Shown in pieces: positions 8,951 through 17,823 of a stretch of 64,000 bases of DNA. Every line of letters starts with the position of its first letter. The first letter of the stretch is position 1. This DNA comes from Mycobacterium sp. E3251 (GTDB lineage: Bacteria > Actinomycetota > Actinomycetes > Mycobacteriales > Mycobacteriaceae): assembly GCF_001666835.1 (NCBI RefSeq), contig NZ_LZJF01000107.1, positions 1 through 64,000 on the forward strand, in the 5' to 3' direction. Under the pieces are notes generated by a model. The model was not told where the DNA came from, made no database searches, and saw nothing but the letters and a program-made list of their open reading frames with translations. The position numbers and the translations under genes are program-made.

Positions 8951-9853
8951 TCAGCCCGATGGCGCCGGGACCGGATCCGGCGGCGGGGCGGCGGCGACCT
9001 CGGGGACCTCAGGCCTGAGGTGGCGCCACCAGCAGGCGATGTAGAGCAGCATCGCTATCACCAGCGCGACGATCACCCAGAGCACGATGGTCACGTCGAT
9101 CCAGGCCCCGAACGGCGGCGAGCCGGGAAGCGCGTTGCGCAGGGGTACCACGGCGAAGAGCATCGCCGCATACCACGTCGTCATCGGCGGCTGGAACTTC
9201 CGCCGGTCACGCATCGTCTGAATAGCCACGAACAGACCCAGGCCGGCGATGGCGATGAGCACGCCGCAAATCACGATCCCGAACACCGCGGTACTCAGCG
9301 CGCGGCGCACGCTCAGGCGGTACCCCTCGTGGCCGGCGAACTTGGCCGCGGAAACCTTGAATCCGGGCAAGTGGTCGACGAGTCGCACCGGAATGAGTTC
9401 CGGCGGTTTCGTCGTGTCGCCACCGTGGAACAACTGCACCTCGATCGGTCCCGAGGTGTAGCTGTCGAACGGCCAGCGTTCGACGTGACCCGCAATGGTC
9501 AGCGGGAGCGGAAAGACGCCGGGAAGCATGCCTTTCGTGTAGTCGCGCCGGCTGGGCTGGGCCGACGATCTGACGCGCACCATGAGGTCTTCATTGAGAC
9601 GGTGGGTGACCGGATCCAACATCGCGGGCCCGGGTGCCACGGCGACGTTGACGACCACCGCGCTGAAGTTCGGCTGCATCTCCTCCGCGGTCAAAGTCGC
9701 CATAGTCTGGCTGGCCGTCTCCGCGTTGTCGCTCAGTGTGCCGGCCGCAACCGCTTCGACCGTGTTCTGGTAGAGCTCGACCAACGCGACGTAGGTCCCG
9801 ACGATGAGCACGACGATGCCCACCGCGGCGAATCTTCTGGCCGCCGACCGCAT
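8951..9853 (-). CDS. DUF4436 membrane protein, copy 1
   Basis: First and longest (300 residues) of three tandem DUF4436 proteins. It has an N-terminal helix (FAAVGIVVLIVGTYVALVEL), the exported domain with TKGMLPGVFPLPLTIAGHVERWPF, and the conserved three-helix tail with LRNALPGSPPFGAWIDV. The C-terminus ends in a short Pro-rich tail absent from copies 2 and 3. ATG 9853 is the only reasonable start. It lies 90 bases downstream of glmS. M. tuberculosis, as I recall, has a single copy here (Rv3435c), so this is a lineage-specific expansion. Confidence 0.85.
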   Translation of the reverse strand: MRSAARRFAAVGIVVLIVGTYVALVELYQNTVEAVAAGTLSDNAETASQTMATLTAEEMQPNFSAVVVNVAVAPGPAMLDPVTHRLNEDLMVRVRSSAQPSRRDYTKGMLPGVFPLPLTIAGHVERWPFDSYTSGPIEVQLFHGGDTTKPPELIPVRLVDHLPGFKVSAAKFAGHEGYRLSVRRALSTAVFGIVICGVLIAIAGLGLFVAIQTMRDRRKFQPPMTTWYAAMLFAVVPLRNALPGSPPFGAWIDVTIVLWVIVALVIAMLLYIACWWRHLRPEVPEVAAAPPPDPVPAPSG

Positions 9854-9943
9854 GCTTCTCCTACCGCTATGGAAGGCTTGTTTCCCAAGGCAATCTAACG
9901 GAACCGCCGCGGGTCTGGCGGCGATACAGCCGAAGCGGCGGAA

Positions 9944-11809
9944 CTATTCCACGGTGACGGACTTGGCGAGGTTTCGCGGTTTGTCAACGTCGTAACCTCG
10001 CGCCTGGGCGACCGACGCGGCGAACACCTGAAGCGGGATGGTGGACAGCAGCGGCTGCAAAAGGGTTGACACCGATGGGATTTCGATCAGGTGGTCGGCA
10101 TAGGGCCGCACGGTGTCGTCGCCCTCTTCGGCGATCACGATGGTGACGGCGCCGCGGGCCTGGATCTCGCGGATGTTCGACAGCAGCTTGGAGTGCAGCG
10201 TGGCCTGCCCCTTGGGCGAGGGCATGACGACGATGACGGGCAGGTCGTCCTCGATCAGCGCGATGGGCCCGTGCTTGAGTTCACCGGCGGCGAATCCCTC
10301 GGCGTGCATGTACGCCAGTTCCTTGAGTTTCAGCGCGCCTTCCAGCGCCACCGGGTAGCCGACGTGGCGGCCCAGGAACAGCACGGTCGAGGACTGCGCG
10401 AACCGATACGCCAGGGCGGCCACCGGCTCGATCATCGCCAGCACCCGCGCGACCAGGTCCGGCATGGCTTCCAGCTCCTGGTACTCCCGCTCCACCTCGT
10501 CGGGGTACTTGGTGCCGCGGGCCTGCGCCAGCGCCAGACCCACCAGGTAGTTGGCGGTGATCTGCGCGAGGAACGTCTTCGTCGAGGCGACGCCGATCTC
10601 GGGGCCGGCGCGGGTGTAGAGCACCGCGTCGCATTCGCGGGGGATCTGCGAGCCGTTGGTGTTGCAGATGGCCAGCACCTTGGCCTTCTGCTCCTTGGCG
10701 TGCCGCACCGCTTCGAGGGTGTCGGCGGTTTCCCCAGATTGCGAGATGGCGACCACCAGCGTGCTGCGGTCCAGCACCGGATCCCGGTAGCGGAACTCGC
10801 TCGCGAGCTCCACCTCCACCGGCAGCCGGGTCCAGTGCTCGATCGCGTATTTCGCGAGCAGCCCGGAGTGATACGCGGTGCCGCAGGCCACCACGAACAC
10901 CTTGTCGATCTCGCGGAGCTCCTGGTCGGAGAGCCGCTGCTCGTCGAGCACGATCCGGCCGTCGACGAAGTGCCCGAGCAGGGTGTCGGCCACCGCGGCG
11001 GGCTGCTCGGCGATCTCCTTGAGCATGAAGTACTCGTAGCCGCCCTTTTCCGCGGCGGCCAGGTCCCAGTCGATGTGGAATTCGCGGTACTCGACGTCGG
11101 CGTTGCCGTCGAAGTCGGTGATCCGGTAGCCGTCGGCGGTGATCACCACGGCCTGGTCCTGCCCGAGTTCGATGGCGTTGCGGGTGTGCGGGATGAACGC
11201 GGCCACATCGGAGCCGACGAACATCTCGCCGTCGCCGATCCCGATCACCAGCGGGGTGGAGCGGCGGGCCGCCACGATGGTGCCGGGCTCGTCGGCGTTG
11301 GTGAACACCAGCGTGAAGTGGCCCTCCAGCCGCCGCAGCACCGCCAGCACCGAGGCGGCGAAGTCACCCGCGGTGTCGCCGTGCCGGTAGGCCTGCGCCA
11401 CCAGATGCACCGCGACCTCGGTGTCGGTGTCGCTGGTGAATTCCACGCCCAGGGCCTCCAGCTCGTGGCGCAGGCTCGGGTAGTTCTCGATGATGCCGTT
11501 GTGGACGACCGCGATCTTGCCGGCGGCGTCGCGGTGCGGGTGCGCGTTGCGGTCGGTGGGGCGCCCGTGGGTGGCCCAGCGGGTGTGGCCGAGGCCGGTC
11601 GTGCCGCCGAGTGACTCCGGCGGCATCTGGGCGACCGCGTCCTCCAGGTTGGCCAGCCGTCCGGCGCGGCGGCACACGGTGAGCGTCCCGGCGCCGTTGA
11701 CCAGTGCGATCCCCGACGAGTCGTAGCCCCGGTACTCCATCCGGCGCAGCGCATCCATGACGACCTTGCAGGCAGGCTGCTGCCCGACGTAGCCGACGAT
11801 TCCGCACAT
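9944..11809 (-). CDS. glmS: Glutamine--fructose-6-phosphate aminotransferase
   Basis: Makes glucosamine-6-phosphate from fructose-6-phosphate and glutamine, the entry step to UDP-GlcNAc. The N-terminal Ntn glutaminase domain starts MCGIVGYVG, with Cys2 as nucleophile after Met removal; two SIS isomerase domains follow (GTAYHSG, SQSGETADTLEA) and the protein ends NLAKSVTVE. At 621 residues it is full length. glmM lies 4.6 kb away on the same strand. The ATG is seven bases after a TACCCT box, so the message is probably leaderless. No glmS ribozyme is expected or seen in a mycobacterium. Confidence 0.97.
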   Translation of the reverse strand: MCGIVGYVGQQPACKVVMDALRRMEYRGYDSSGIALVNGAGTLTVCRRAGRLANLEDAVAQMPPESLGGTTGLGHTRWATHGRPTDRNAHPHRDAAGKIAVVHNGIIENYPSLRHELEALGVEFTSDTDTEVAVHLVAQAYRHGDTAGDFAASVLAVLRRLEGHFTLVFTNADEPGTIVAARRSTPLVIGIGDGEMFVGSDVAAFIPHTRNAIELGQDQAVVITADGYRITDFDGNADVEYREFHIDWDLAAAEKGGYEYFMLKEIAEQPAAVADTLLGHFVDGRIVLDEQRLSDQELREIDKVFVVACGTAYHSGLLAKYAIEHWTRLPVEVELASEFRYRDPVLDRSTLVVAISQSGETADTLEAVRHAKEQKAKVLAICNTNGSQIPRECDAVLYTRAGPEIGVASTKTFLAQITANYLVGLALAQARGTKYPDEVEREYQELEAMPDLVARVLAMIEPVAALAYRFAQSSTVLFLGRHVGYPVALEGALKLKELAYMHAEGFAAGELKHGPIALIEDDLPVIVVMPSPKGQATLHSKLLSNIREIQARGAVTIVIAEEGDDTVRPYADHLIEIPSVSTLLQPLLSTIPLQVFAASVAQARGYDVDKPRNLAKSVTVE

Positions 11810-11816
11810 TCACACC

Positions 11817-11822
11817 AGGGTA
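11817..11822 (-). promoter_or_regulatory. Leaderless -10 box of glmS
   Basis: TACCCT on the minus strand lies seven bases before the glmS ATG at 11809, matching the TANNNT-N7-RTG geometry of leaderless mycobacterial genes. No ribosome-binding sequence is present in the short gap. Confidence 0.55.
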
Positions 11823-12418
11823 GTGCAGCCGTCGGCCCACCACGGCATGCCGACGCTCACAATAGGGCGCCCACCTGCGGAAAAGGCCCACGTTGACGGC
11901 CGAAGAGCCGGGCGCCGCCGGCTGCGCCCCCCTTTCGCCCGCGACGGCGGTCGCCGCCAGGGTGGACGTCGTGGACCAATCCGCCCGGATTTCCACCGCA
12001 AGGAACGCCGACCGTCCTCTTCATGCCGTCTTCATAAACGGTAGAAGCTTTTTCACCTGATGTATTTGCGGCGTTTTCATCTGGGCCATCGATCTAGCAA
12101 TACAGCTACCTAAAATTCTGCATATCGGCCACGACTGGCAACCGTCGAAGCCAGCAGAAAGGACAGTCTGTTGACGCCCGCTTGATCCCTCTAGCTGGTG
12201 AATCGCTTGATTTGCCGGTGCTCATGCGCGCAGCGCGACCAAATCAGTTCACCAAAAACCGTTTATGACTGACATCAAAGCCGATAGTCCAGCTACCGGT
12301 ATTCGCGTTTGAAAATCTGCCGTTAATTCGGCGGGGCACAGACAAGTAAACCGCCGGATAGATAAACGTTCACAAGTGTTAATCCTAAATTTTTGTAGCC
12401 TTCTTCAAGGGGAGAATC
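11823..12418. other. Intergenic region between glmS and a small protein, AT-richer
   Basis: About 600 bases without a convincing gene. The first 170 bases are ordinary GC-rich sequence; from about 12030 to 12410 composition becomes much richer in A and T than anywhere else in the window. A TAAAAT box at 12111-12116 could be a -10 element without a recognisable -35. Downstream lie several complementary segments. The canonical core of the Mg-sensing M-box (GGUGAGGCUCCU) was looked for and not found. The best reading is a long 5' leader of the gene at 12419. Confidence 0.5.
12193..12294 (+). promoter_or_regulatory. Candidate structured RNA leader
   Basis: GGTGAA (12197-12202) plus GATTTG (12209-12214) pair with CAAATC (12240-12245) plus TTCACC (12248-12253), enclosing a GC-rich loop. 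AGCTGG (12193-12198), overlapping the first arm by two bases, can instead pair with CCAGCT (12289-12294). Two mutually exclusive helices in a leader are suggestive of a switch, but this is hand-drawn pairing with no covariation evidence. Confidence 0.3.
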
Positions 12419-12634
12419 ATGACTGCGGTTCTGTTCGACGATGTGGTGACTACTTCGACCGCGGCCGGCTTGACGCTGGCGCCGGCACCGAAACCGGCAG
12501 CCAAGCGGCGCCGCCGCGAGCCGATCGGCGGTGGCGACCCCATGGTGGACGCGGCCGCCCGGTTGCTGAGCATCCCGCTGCGCCAGGTGTATGCGGTGCT
12601 CTGGCGGGTCGGCGTGATCGAGGTCAGGGCCTGA
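12419..12634 (+). CDS. Small basic protein, 71 residues (Rv1535-like?)
   Basis: ATG 12419 has a strong AAGGGGAG site six bases upstream. The N-terminus (MTAVLFDDVVTTSTAAG) is followed by a Lys/Arg-rich linker (AAKRRRREP) and a C-terminal helix pair (VDAAARLLSIPLRQVYAVLW, then RVGVIEVRA). No enzymatic motif is visible. The C-terminus resembles what I remember of the mycobacterial Rv1535 family, small proteins of unknown role, one of which lies under a magnesium riboswitch in M. tuberculosis; that assignment is from memory and uncertain. The good ribosome-binding site and atypical leader argue that it is real. Confidence 0.7.
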   Translation: MTAVLFDDVVTTSTAAGLTLAPAPKPAAKRRRREPIGGGDPMVDAAARLLSIPLRQVYAVLWRVGVIEVRA

Positions 12635-12645
12635 GCGCGATGCGC

Positions 12646-12651
12646 TAACGT
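12646..12651 (+). promoter_or_regulatory. Leaderless -10 box of the gene at 12658
   Basis: TAACGT is followed by six bases and the GTG at 12658. There is no Shine-Dalgarno sequence, so a leaderless transcript is the simplest reading. Confidence 0.5.
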
Positions 12652-12657
12652 CGACGC

Positions 12658-13497
12658 GTGGCCCGCACCCGCAAGCTCGTCGCAGCCCTCAGCCGCCGTG
12701 GCCCGCATCGCGTTTTGCGCGGTGACCTGGCATTTGCCGGGTTGCCGGGGGTGGTGTACACCCCGGAGGAGGGGCTGAATCTGCCCGGGATCGCATTCGG
12801 TCACGACTGGCTCACCAAGGCCGCCAACTATGCGGGTCTGCTCGAACATCTCGCGTCCTGGGGCATCGTGGCCGGCGCTCCCGACACCGAGCGCGGGCTG
12901 GCCCCCTCCGTCCTGAACTTCGCCTCCGACCTCGGCACCGCGCTGGACATCGTGTCCGGTGTGCGGCTGGGGCCGGGCAAGATCAGCGTGCATCCCGCCA
13001 AACTCGGCGTGGCCGGACACGGTTTCGGCGGCTCGGCCGCGGTGTTCGCCGCCGCCGGCATGCCCAACAAGCTGGCCGCGGCGGCGGCGCTGTTTCCCGC
13101 CGTCACCAGCCCCCCGGCCGAGGCCCCGGCGACGACGCTGAAGCTGCCCGGGTTGATCTTGACCGCGCCGGGGGATCCGCAGTCGCTGACGTCCAATGCC
13201 CTGTCGCTGTCCCGGGCGTGGGACGCGGCCACGCTGCGCATCGTCAGCAAGGCACAGCCCGGCGGACTCGTGGAGGGCCGGCGGTTGACCAAGGTGTTCG
13301 GACTGGCCAGCCCGCACCGGCGCACGCAGCGCACGGTCCGCGCGCTGCTCACCGGCTATTTGCTCTATACGTTGGGCGGCGACAAGACCTACCGCGACTT
13401 CGCCGATCCCGTCGCCCACCTGCCCAAGACGGATCCGCTCGATCCCGAGGCGGCGCCGGTTGCCCTGGAAGAGAAGATCGTCGCGCTGTTGAAGTGA
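12658..13497 (+). CDS. Alpha/beta-hydrolase-fold protein lacking the Ser nucleophile (Rv3438-type)
   Basis: A 279-residue protein of the PET-hydrolase/dienelactone-hydrolase-like fold: FGHDWLTKAANYAGLLEHLASWG, then VAGHGFGGSAAVFAAAG at the position of the nucleophile elbow, then LILTAPGDPQSLT where the acid would lie. The elbow reads G-H-G-F-G instead of G-x-S-x-G, so the catalytic serine is replaced by glycine. The protein is probably not a classical esterase. The C-terminal segment TGYLLYTLGGDKTYRDFADP is typical of this family. Orthologue position next to glmS agrees with M. tuberculosis Rv3438, as I remember it. Confidence 0.75.
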   Translation: MARTRKLVAALSRRGPHRVLRGDLAFAGLPGVVYTPEEGLNLPGIAFGHDWLTKAANYAGLLEHLASWGIVAGAPDTERGLAPSVLNFASDLGTALDIVSGVRLGPGKISVHPAKLGVAGHGFGGSAAVFAAAGMPNKLAAAAALFPAVTSPPAEAPATTLKLPGLILTAPGDPQSLTSNALSLSRAWDAATLRIVSKAQPGGLVEGRRLTKVFGLASPHRRTQRTVRALLTGYLLYTLGGDKTYRDFADPVAHLPKTDPLDPEAAPVALEEKIVALLK

Positions 13498-13640
13498 TGC
13501 GGTAACTGGGTAGTCCGGCCCGGTCTCCTTCTCCGGCAACGACATCCTGCGCCCTGCTGACGACGGCCGACGGGTACCTCGGCGGGCTGAAGTTCCCGAG
13601 CCCTCGCAGCCGCCGGTAGCTGCCGTGGTATCTGTCGTGG

Positions 13641-14684
13641 ATGCGTATCGGGATCGCTCTGGATTATTCGGGCGGCTTTCACCAGGCCGTGGACCGCGTC
13701 GTCGAACTCGAGAAGGCCGGCATCGACATCGCCGTGGTGGCCGAGGCGTACGCCTTCGACGCGGTGAGCCAACTCGGGTACCTGGCCGCCAAGACGAACA
13801 CCGTCGAGTTGGCCTCGGGAGTGTTTCCCATCTACATCCGCACGCCCTCGCTGCTGGCGATGACGGCCGCGGGGCTGGACTTCGTGTCCGACGGGCGCTT
13901 CCGGCTGGGGATCGGTACGTCCGGGCCGCAGGTGATCGAGGGCTTCCACGGCGTCGAGTTCGACGCGCCGCTGGGCCGCACCCGCGAGATCGTGGAGATC
14001 TGCCGGAAGGTGTGGCGCCGGGAACGGTTGCAGTACAACGGCAAGCACTACCAGATCCCGCTGCCGCCGGACCGCGGAACGGGCCTGGGCAAGGCCCTGC
14101 AGCTCATCAATCACCCTGTGCGCGAACGTATTCCGATCACGATCGCCGCGCTGGGCCCGAAGAATGTCGAGCTCACCGCCGAGATCGCCGAAGGCTGGCA
14201 GCCCGTCTTCTACCTGCCGGACAAGGCCGCGTCGGTGTGGGGCGAGGCGCTGGCGGCCGGTGCGGCCAAGCGGGATCCGGCGCTCGGGCCGCTGGACGTC
14301 ATGGTGCACGCGTCGGTTGCCATCGGCGACGACGTCGACGACCGCCTGGCGTGGGTCAAGCCGCAGCTGGGCCTGTACCTCGGCGGGATGGGCGCCAAGG
14401 GCCGCAATTTCTATCACGCCCTGGCGACGCGCTACGGGTTCGGCGAGGTCGCCGACCGCATCCAGGAGCTGTACCTGTCCGGCCGCAAGAAGGAGGCCAT
14501 CGACGCGGTGCCCGACGAACTGGTGCGGGGCATGTCGCTGGTCGGCCCGCGCGGGTACGTCGCCGAACGCCTGGCCGCCTTCGCCGAGGCCGGGGTGACG
14601 ACGCTGTTGCTCAGCCCGCTGGCCACCGACCGGGCCGAATCCGTGCGTTTCGTCGAGGACGTGCTGCAGCTGCGCCCGGCCTGA
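13641..14684 (+). CDS. F420-dependent LLM-class oxidoreductase
   Basis: A 347-residue TIM-barrel protein of the bacterial luciferase family: MRIGIALDYSG, ELASGVFPIYIRTPSLLAM, RFRLGIGTSGPQVIEGFHG, and ITIAALGPKNVELTAEIAEGW. These are typical of mycobacterial F420-dependent oxidoreductases of the Rv3520c type. The substrate cannot be told from sequence. It lies convergent to the Rv3439c-type gene with a gap of only four bases between stops. A TATCTG sequence six bases before the ATG is a weaker version of the leaderless pattern seen elsewhere. Confidence 0.85.
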   Translation: MRIGIALDYSGGFHQAVDRVVELEKAGIDIAVVAEAYAFDAVSQLGYLAAKTNTVELASGVFPIYIRTPSLLAMTAAGLDFVSDGRFRLGIGTSGPQVIEGFHGVEFDAPLGRTREIVEICRKVWRRERLQYNGKHYQIPLPPDRGTGLGKALQLINHPVRERIPITIAALGPKNVELTAEIAEGWQPVFYLPDKAASVWGEALAAGAAKRDPALGPLDVMVHASVAIGDDVDDRLAWVKPQLGLYLGGMGAKGRNFYHALATRYGFGEVADRIQELYLSGRKKEAIDAVPDELVRGMSLVGPRGYVAERLAAFAEAGVTTLLLSPLATDRAESVRFVEDVLQLRPA

Positions 14685-14688
14685 GCCG

Positions 14689-16038
14689 TCACTGCCCCGC
14701 CTGCGGCAGCTGGTCGGCCGCGATCTCGCAGGGCGTCTTCCCATCGGTGGCCGGAGGTGCCGGCTCGCCCGCCGCTGGAGCGGCCGCCGGTGCGGGCGGG
14801 TCGACCGGCGCGGCAGCCGGGGGTGGCGGTTCCGCGGGCGCCGGTGCGCCCGCCGTCGCCGGCGCGTCGACCGGTTGAGCCGCGTCGGGCGTGGCTTCCT
14901 CGCTGTCGTCGACGTCTTCCGTTTTCGCGGGCTCGTCGTCCTTCTCGTCGGCGTCGTCCTCATCGTCGGCCTCAAAGGGGTTCTCGCCGAACGCATCTCC
15001 GTCACCGAAGGGATCGGCGGAGCCAGACTCGTCGCCGGCCGCACCGAGGACACCGCCGACCGCGTCGACGATCCTGCTGGCCAACCCGAGGAGACCGGCA
15101 CCACCGCCACCGAGCCCACCGCCCAGATCGCCCGCCGGCATGCCGGCGCCATCCCCCAGCGCGGTGCCCCAGTCCGGCTGCGGCGCAGCCGGAATCGGAG
15201 CCGGCGCGAGCGTGGCCGCGGTCGGAGCCGGTTCCGCCGGTGGGCCCGGAACCGGATCCACCGACGGAACCGGGGCCGCGGCCGCGGGTGTGACGGCGAC
15301 CGGCGGTTCGCTGGGCGGGGACGGGCGCAACGGCTGGTAGCCGGGTCCGAGATCACCGGGGGCTTCGAAGCGCACGGTCGGCACGGCGGACATCCTGTCG
15401 GTGACCATGTCGTAGGAGGTCGCCACACCATCGCGCGTCGAGCGCATCGTGGTCAGCCAATCGTCGCGAATCTCGTTGTCCACGTACGGCATTACCTGTG
15501 TGCGCACGACCTCTTCGGCGGCCTGCCGATCCCCCACCCCAGCCGTGACCGCCGCGGCGGCGGCCAACCACGCCGGCCGCTGCGCCTGTGTGCGGTCGTC
15601 GACGGCCATGGCGGTCGCCACCTTCGTGTCGACCAGGTACCACAGGTTGTCGCGCAGGGATTCGCACCGTTGGGCCGCCGCGCGCAGTTCGGTGGCCACC
15701 GCGCTGGCGGTGTCGCAGTGGCGCTCCAGACACCGCACCGCGGCGTCCCCGCCCGGCCCGGTCCACGCCGCCGCCAGCTCGGCCGCCTGCGTGCGCTGTA
15801 TCCGCAGTGCTTCCATGACCGCCTCACCCGCCGCCCGCAGTTCCGCGCAGTCGCGGTCGAGGGCGCGCAGGTCCAGGCCGTCCTCGGTGCCGTACCACTC
15901 GCGTACCTGAGAAGGGTGTGCCGTCAGTTCGGGATGGTGGTAACCCAGGGCATGGCAGGCCTGCACGTAACTCTGGGTGTGCTCGACGGCGGGCAGGCCC
16001 TCGGTGAGGCGCTCCGCGACGTCCAACCGGTCGGCCAC
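14689..16038 (-). CDS. Ala/Pro-rich ESX-associated protein (Rv3439c-type)
   Basis: About 449 residues. The N-terminal 200 are predicted helical, with a WTGPGG turn near residue 95 reminiscent of the WXG helix-turn-helix, and segments such as LRAAAQRCESLRDNLWYLVDTKV. From about residue 225 the protein is a low-complexity Pro/Ala/Glu tail containing a glycine patch (GGGLGGGGAGLLG) and an acidic run. It ends in a conserved-looking TPCEIAADQLPQAG. GTG 16038 begins two bases after the stop of the upstream partner. It probably belongs functionally with type VII secretion, by composition and proximity to ESX-4; its role is unknown. Confidence 0.7.
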   Translation of the reverse strand: MADRLDVAERLTEGLPAVEHTQSYVQACHALGYHHPELTAHPSQVREWYGTEDGLDLRALDRDCAELRAAGEAVMEALRIQRTQAAELAAAWTGPGGDAAVRCLERHCDTASAVATELRAAAQRCESLRDNLWYLVDTKVATAMAVDDRTQAQRPAWLAAAAAVTAGVGDRQAAEEVVRTQVMPYVDNEIRDDWLTTMRSTRDGVATSYDMVTDRMSAVPTVRFEAPGDLGPGYQPLRPSPPSEPPVAVTPAAAAPVPSVDPVPGPPAEPAPTAATLAPAPIPAAPQPDWGTALGDGAGMPAGDLGGGLGGGGAGLLGLASRIVDAVGGVLGAAGDESGSADPFGDGDAFGENPFEADDEDDADEKDDEPAKTEDVDDSEEATPDAAQPVDAPATAGAPAPAEPPPPAAAPVDPPAPAAAPAAGEPAPPATDGKTPCEIAADQLPQAGQ

Positions 16039-16040
16039 GA

Positions 16041-16373
16041 TCAGGCGATCCGTGCTGCGGCATACAGTTCGGCGTCGGCATAGCGGTCGGCACTCGCCCG
16101 CAGGGCGGCGGCGATCTCGACCGATGCGCGTGACCACTGCGCCACTTCGGCGGTCAGCCGCTCCAGCTCGGCCCGCAGCGCCTCGCCGCGCGCGGTGTGC
16201 GCCCGCCCCGCGCTGGGGCCGCCGAAAGCCAACCGCCCCAGCTGATCACTGAGGGCGCGGTCGATGATGTCGGCGGCGGCGCGGAATTGGCCGGCGATGC
16301 GGTGCGTCGCCGCTACGTCGATCTCGGTGCGGGCCACGACGGTGGCCGGTCGTACTCCCCTGTCGAATCTCAT
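16041..16373 (-). CDS. Small helical ESX-associated protein (Rv3440c-type)
   Basis: A 110-residue, almost entirely helical protein. The second half (LRAELERLTAEVAQWSRASV, then EIAAALRASADRYADAE) resembles ESX secretion-associated proteins of the EspC type, which end in a YxxxD/E-like signal; here RYADAE. It lacks a WXG motif. It is transcribed with the Ala/Pro-rich gene downstream, separated by two bases, like an EsxA/EspC-type helical protein with a larger partner. The pairing is inferred from context. Confidence 0.65.
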   Translation of the reverse strand: MRFDRGVRPATVVARTEIDVAATHRIAGQFRAAADIIDRALSDQLGRLAFGGPSAGRAHTARGEALRAELERLTAEVAQWSRASVEIAAALRASADRYADAELYAAARIA

Positions 16374-16416
16374 GCCTAATCCGACGCCGGGCGACGCGGC
16401 GGGGTTCCAACCGCGT

Positions 16417-17763
16417 TCAGCGCGCGGAGCTGACCGCCTCGGCCACCCGATTCGCGACCCGCTGCGCGACGTCCGCCTCGGGCGCTTCCACCATGACCCG
16501 GATCACGGGCTCGGTTCCGGAGGGGCGCAACAGGATTCGGCCGGTGTCGCCGAGTTCGGCCTCGGCGTCGCCGACCGCGGTGCGCACCGCGGGCGCCGCG
16601 GCGGCGACGTCCTTATCGGCGACGCGCACGTTGATCAGCACCTGCGGCAGCGTCTTCATCGGCGCCGCGAGCGCGGTCAGTGACGAGTCGGTCTGCACCA
16701 TCCGGTTCATCAAGCGCAGCCCGGTGACGATGCCGTCTCCGGTGGAGCCCAGCGCGGGCATCACGATGTGGCCGGACTGCTCGCCGCCGAGGCTGTAGTC
16801 GCCGGCCCGCAGTTCCTCGAGGACGTAGCGGTCGCCGACGCCGGTGGTGCGCACGGTGATCCCGGCGGAGCGCATGGCCAGGTGCAGCCCGAGGTTGCTC
16901 ATCACGGTGGCCACCAACGTGTCGGAGGACAGCTCGCCGGCGTCCCGCATCGCCAGCGCGAGGACGACCATGATGGCGTCGCCGTCGACGAGGTCGCCGT
17001 TGGCGTCGATGGCCAGGCAGCGGTCGGCGTCCCCGTCGTGGGCCAGGCCGAGGTCGGCCCGGTGCGCGATGACCGCGGCGCGCAGCGAATCCAGGTGGGT
17101 GGAGCCGCAGTTGTCGTTGATGTTCAGGCCGTTGGGGTCGGCGTTGATCGCGATCACCCGGGCGCCGGCCGCGCGGTAGGCGCGCGGCGCCACCGACGAC
17201 GCCGCGCCGTGCGCGCAGTCGACCACCACGGTCAGGCCGTCGAGCCGCAGCGTGCTGGCCTTGCTCAGGTGGCGCAGGTAGCGGTCGGCGGCGTCCTCGG
17301 CGTCGATGACGCGGCCGATGCCGGCGCCGACGGGGCGCAGCCCGGGTTCGGCAGGGATATCAGCGACCAGCGCCTCAATTTGATCTTCGGTGTCGTCGTC
17401 GAGCTTGCGCCCGCCCGGGCCGAAGATCTTGATGCCGTTGTCGGGCATCGGGTTGTGCGACGCCGAGATCATCACCCCGAAGTCGGCGTCATACGCGCCG
17501 GTCAGGTAGGCCACCGCGGGGGTGGGGAGCACGCCGACCCGCAACGCGTCGACGCCCTGGCTGGTCAGCCCGGCTATCACCGCGGCCTCCAGCATCTCGC
17601 CGCTGGCCCGGGGGTCGCGCCCGATCACGGCGACGCGCCGGCCCGGTCCGCCCGACCTCGCCAGGTGCCGGGCGGCGGCGGCGCCCAGCGCCAGCGCCAG
17701 CTCGGCGGTCAACTCCCGATTGGCGACCCCGCGGACACCATCGGTGCCGAATAGTCGGCCCAT
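16417..17763 (-). CDS. glmM: Phosphoglucosamine mutase
   Basis: Interconverts glucosamine-6-phosphate and glucosamine-1-phosphate, the step after GlmS. It shows the start [15 protein letters not shown], the phosphoserine loop [15 protein letters not shown] near residue 100, the metal loop [11 protein letters not shown] and the phosphate-binding loop [14 protein letters not shown]. At 448 residues it has normal length. The ATG start at 17763 is fixed by family conservation. It follows rpsI after 149 bases that contain an inverted repeat. Confidence 0.97.
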   Translation of the reverse strand: MGRLFGTDGVRGVANRELTAELALALGAAAARHLARSGGPGRRVAVIGRDPRASGEMLEAAVIAGLTSQGVDALRVGVLPTPAVAYLTGAYDADFGVMISASHNPMPDNGIKIFGPGGRKLDDDTEDQIEALVADIPAEPGLRPVGAGIGRVIDAEDAADRYLRHLSKASTLRLDGLTVVVDCAHGAASSVAPRAYRAAGARVIAINADPNGLNINDNCGSTHLDSLRAAVIAHRADLGLAHDGDADRCLAIDANGDLVDGDAIMVVLALAMRDAGELSSDTLVATVMSNLGLHLAMRSAGITVRTTGVGDRYVLEELRAGDYSLGGEQSGHIVMPALGSTGDGIVTGLRLMNRMVQTDSSLTALAAPMKTLPQVLINVRVADKDVAAAAPAVRTAVGDAEAELGDTGRILLRPSGTEPVIRVMVEAPEADVAQRVANRVAEAVSSAR

Positions 17764-17823
17764 GCGGACAAACCTCTCACAATCGACGGTTCAGCACCTA
17801 ACGTGCCCGTTCTTTTCTGACCG

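Noticed and set aside
11823..12044. Possible short gene on the plus strand after the glmS start
   Set aside because: Arg-rich composition, no ribosome-binding site, no recognisable fold; it lies in the glmS upstream region.
12030..12418. Magnesium M-box riboswitch ahead of the small protein
   Set aside because: The conserved GGUGAGGCUCCU core could not be found in either orientation; only generic pairing potential remains.
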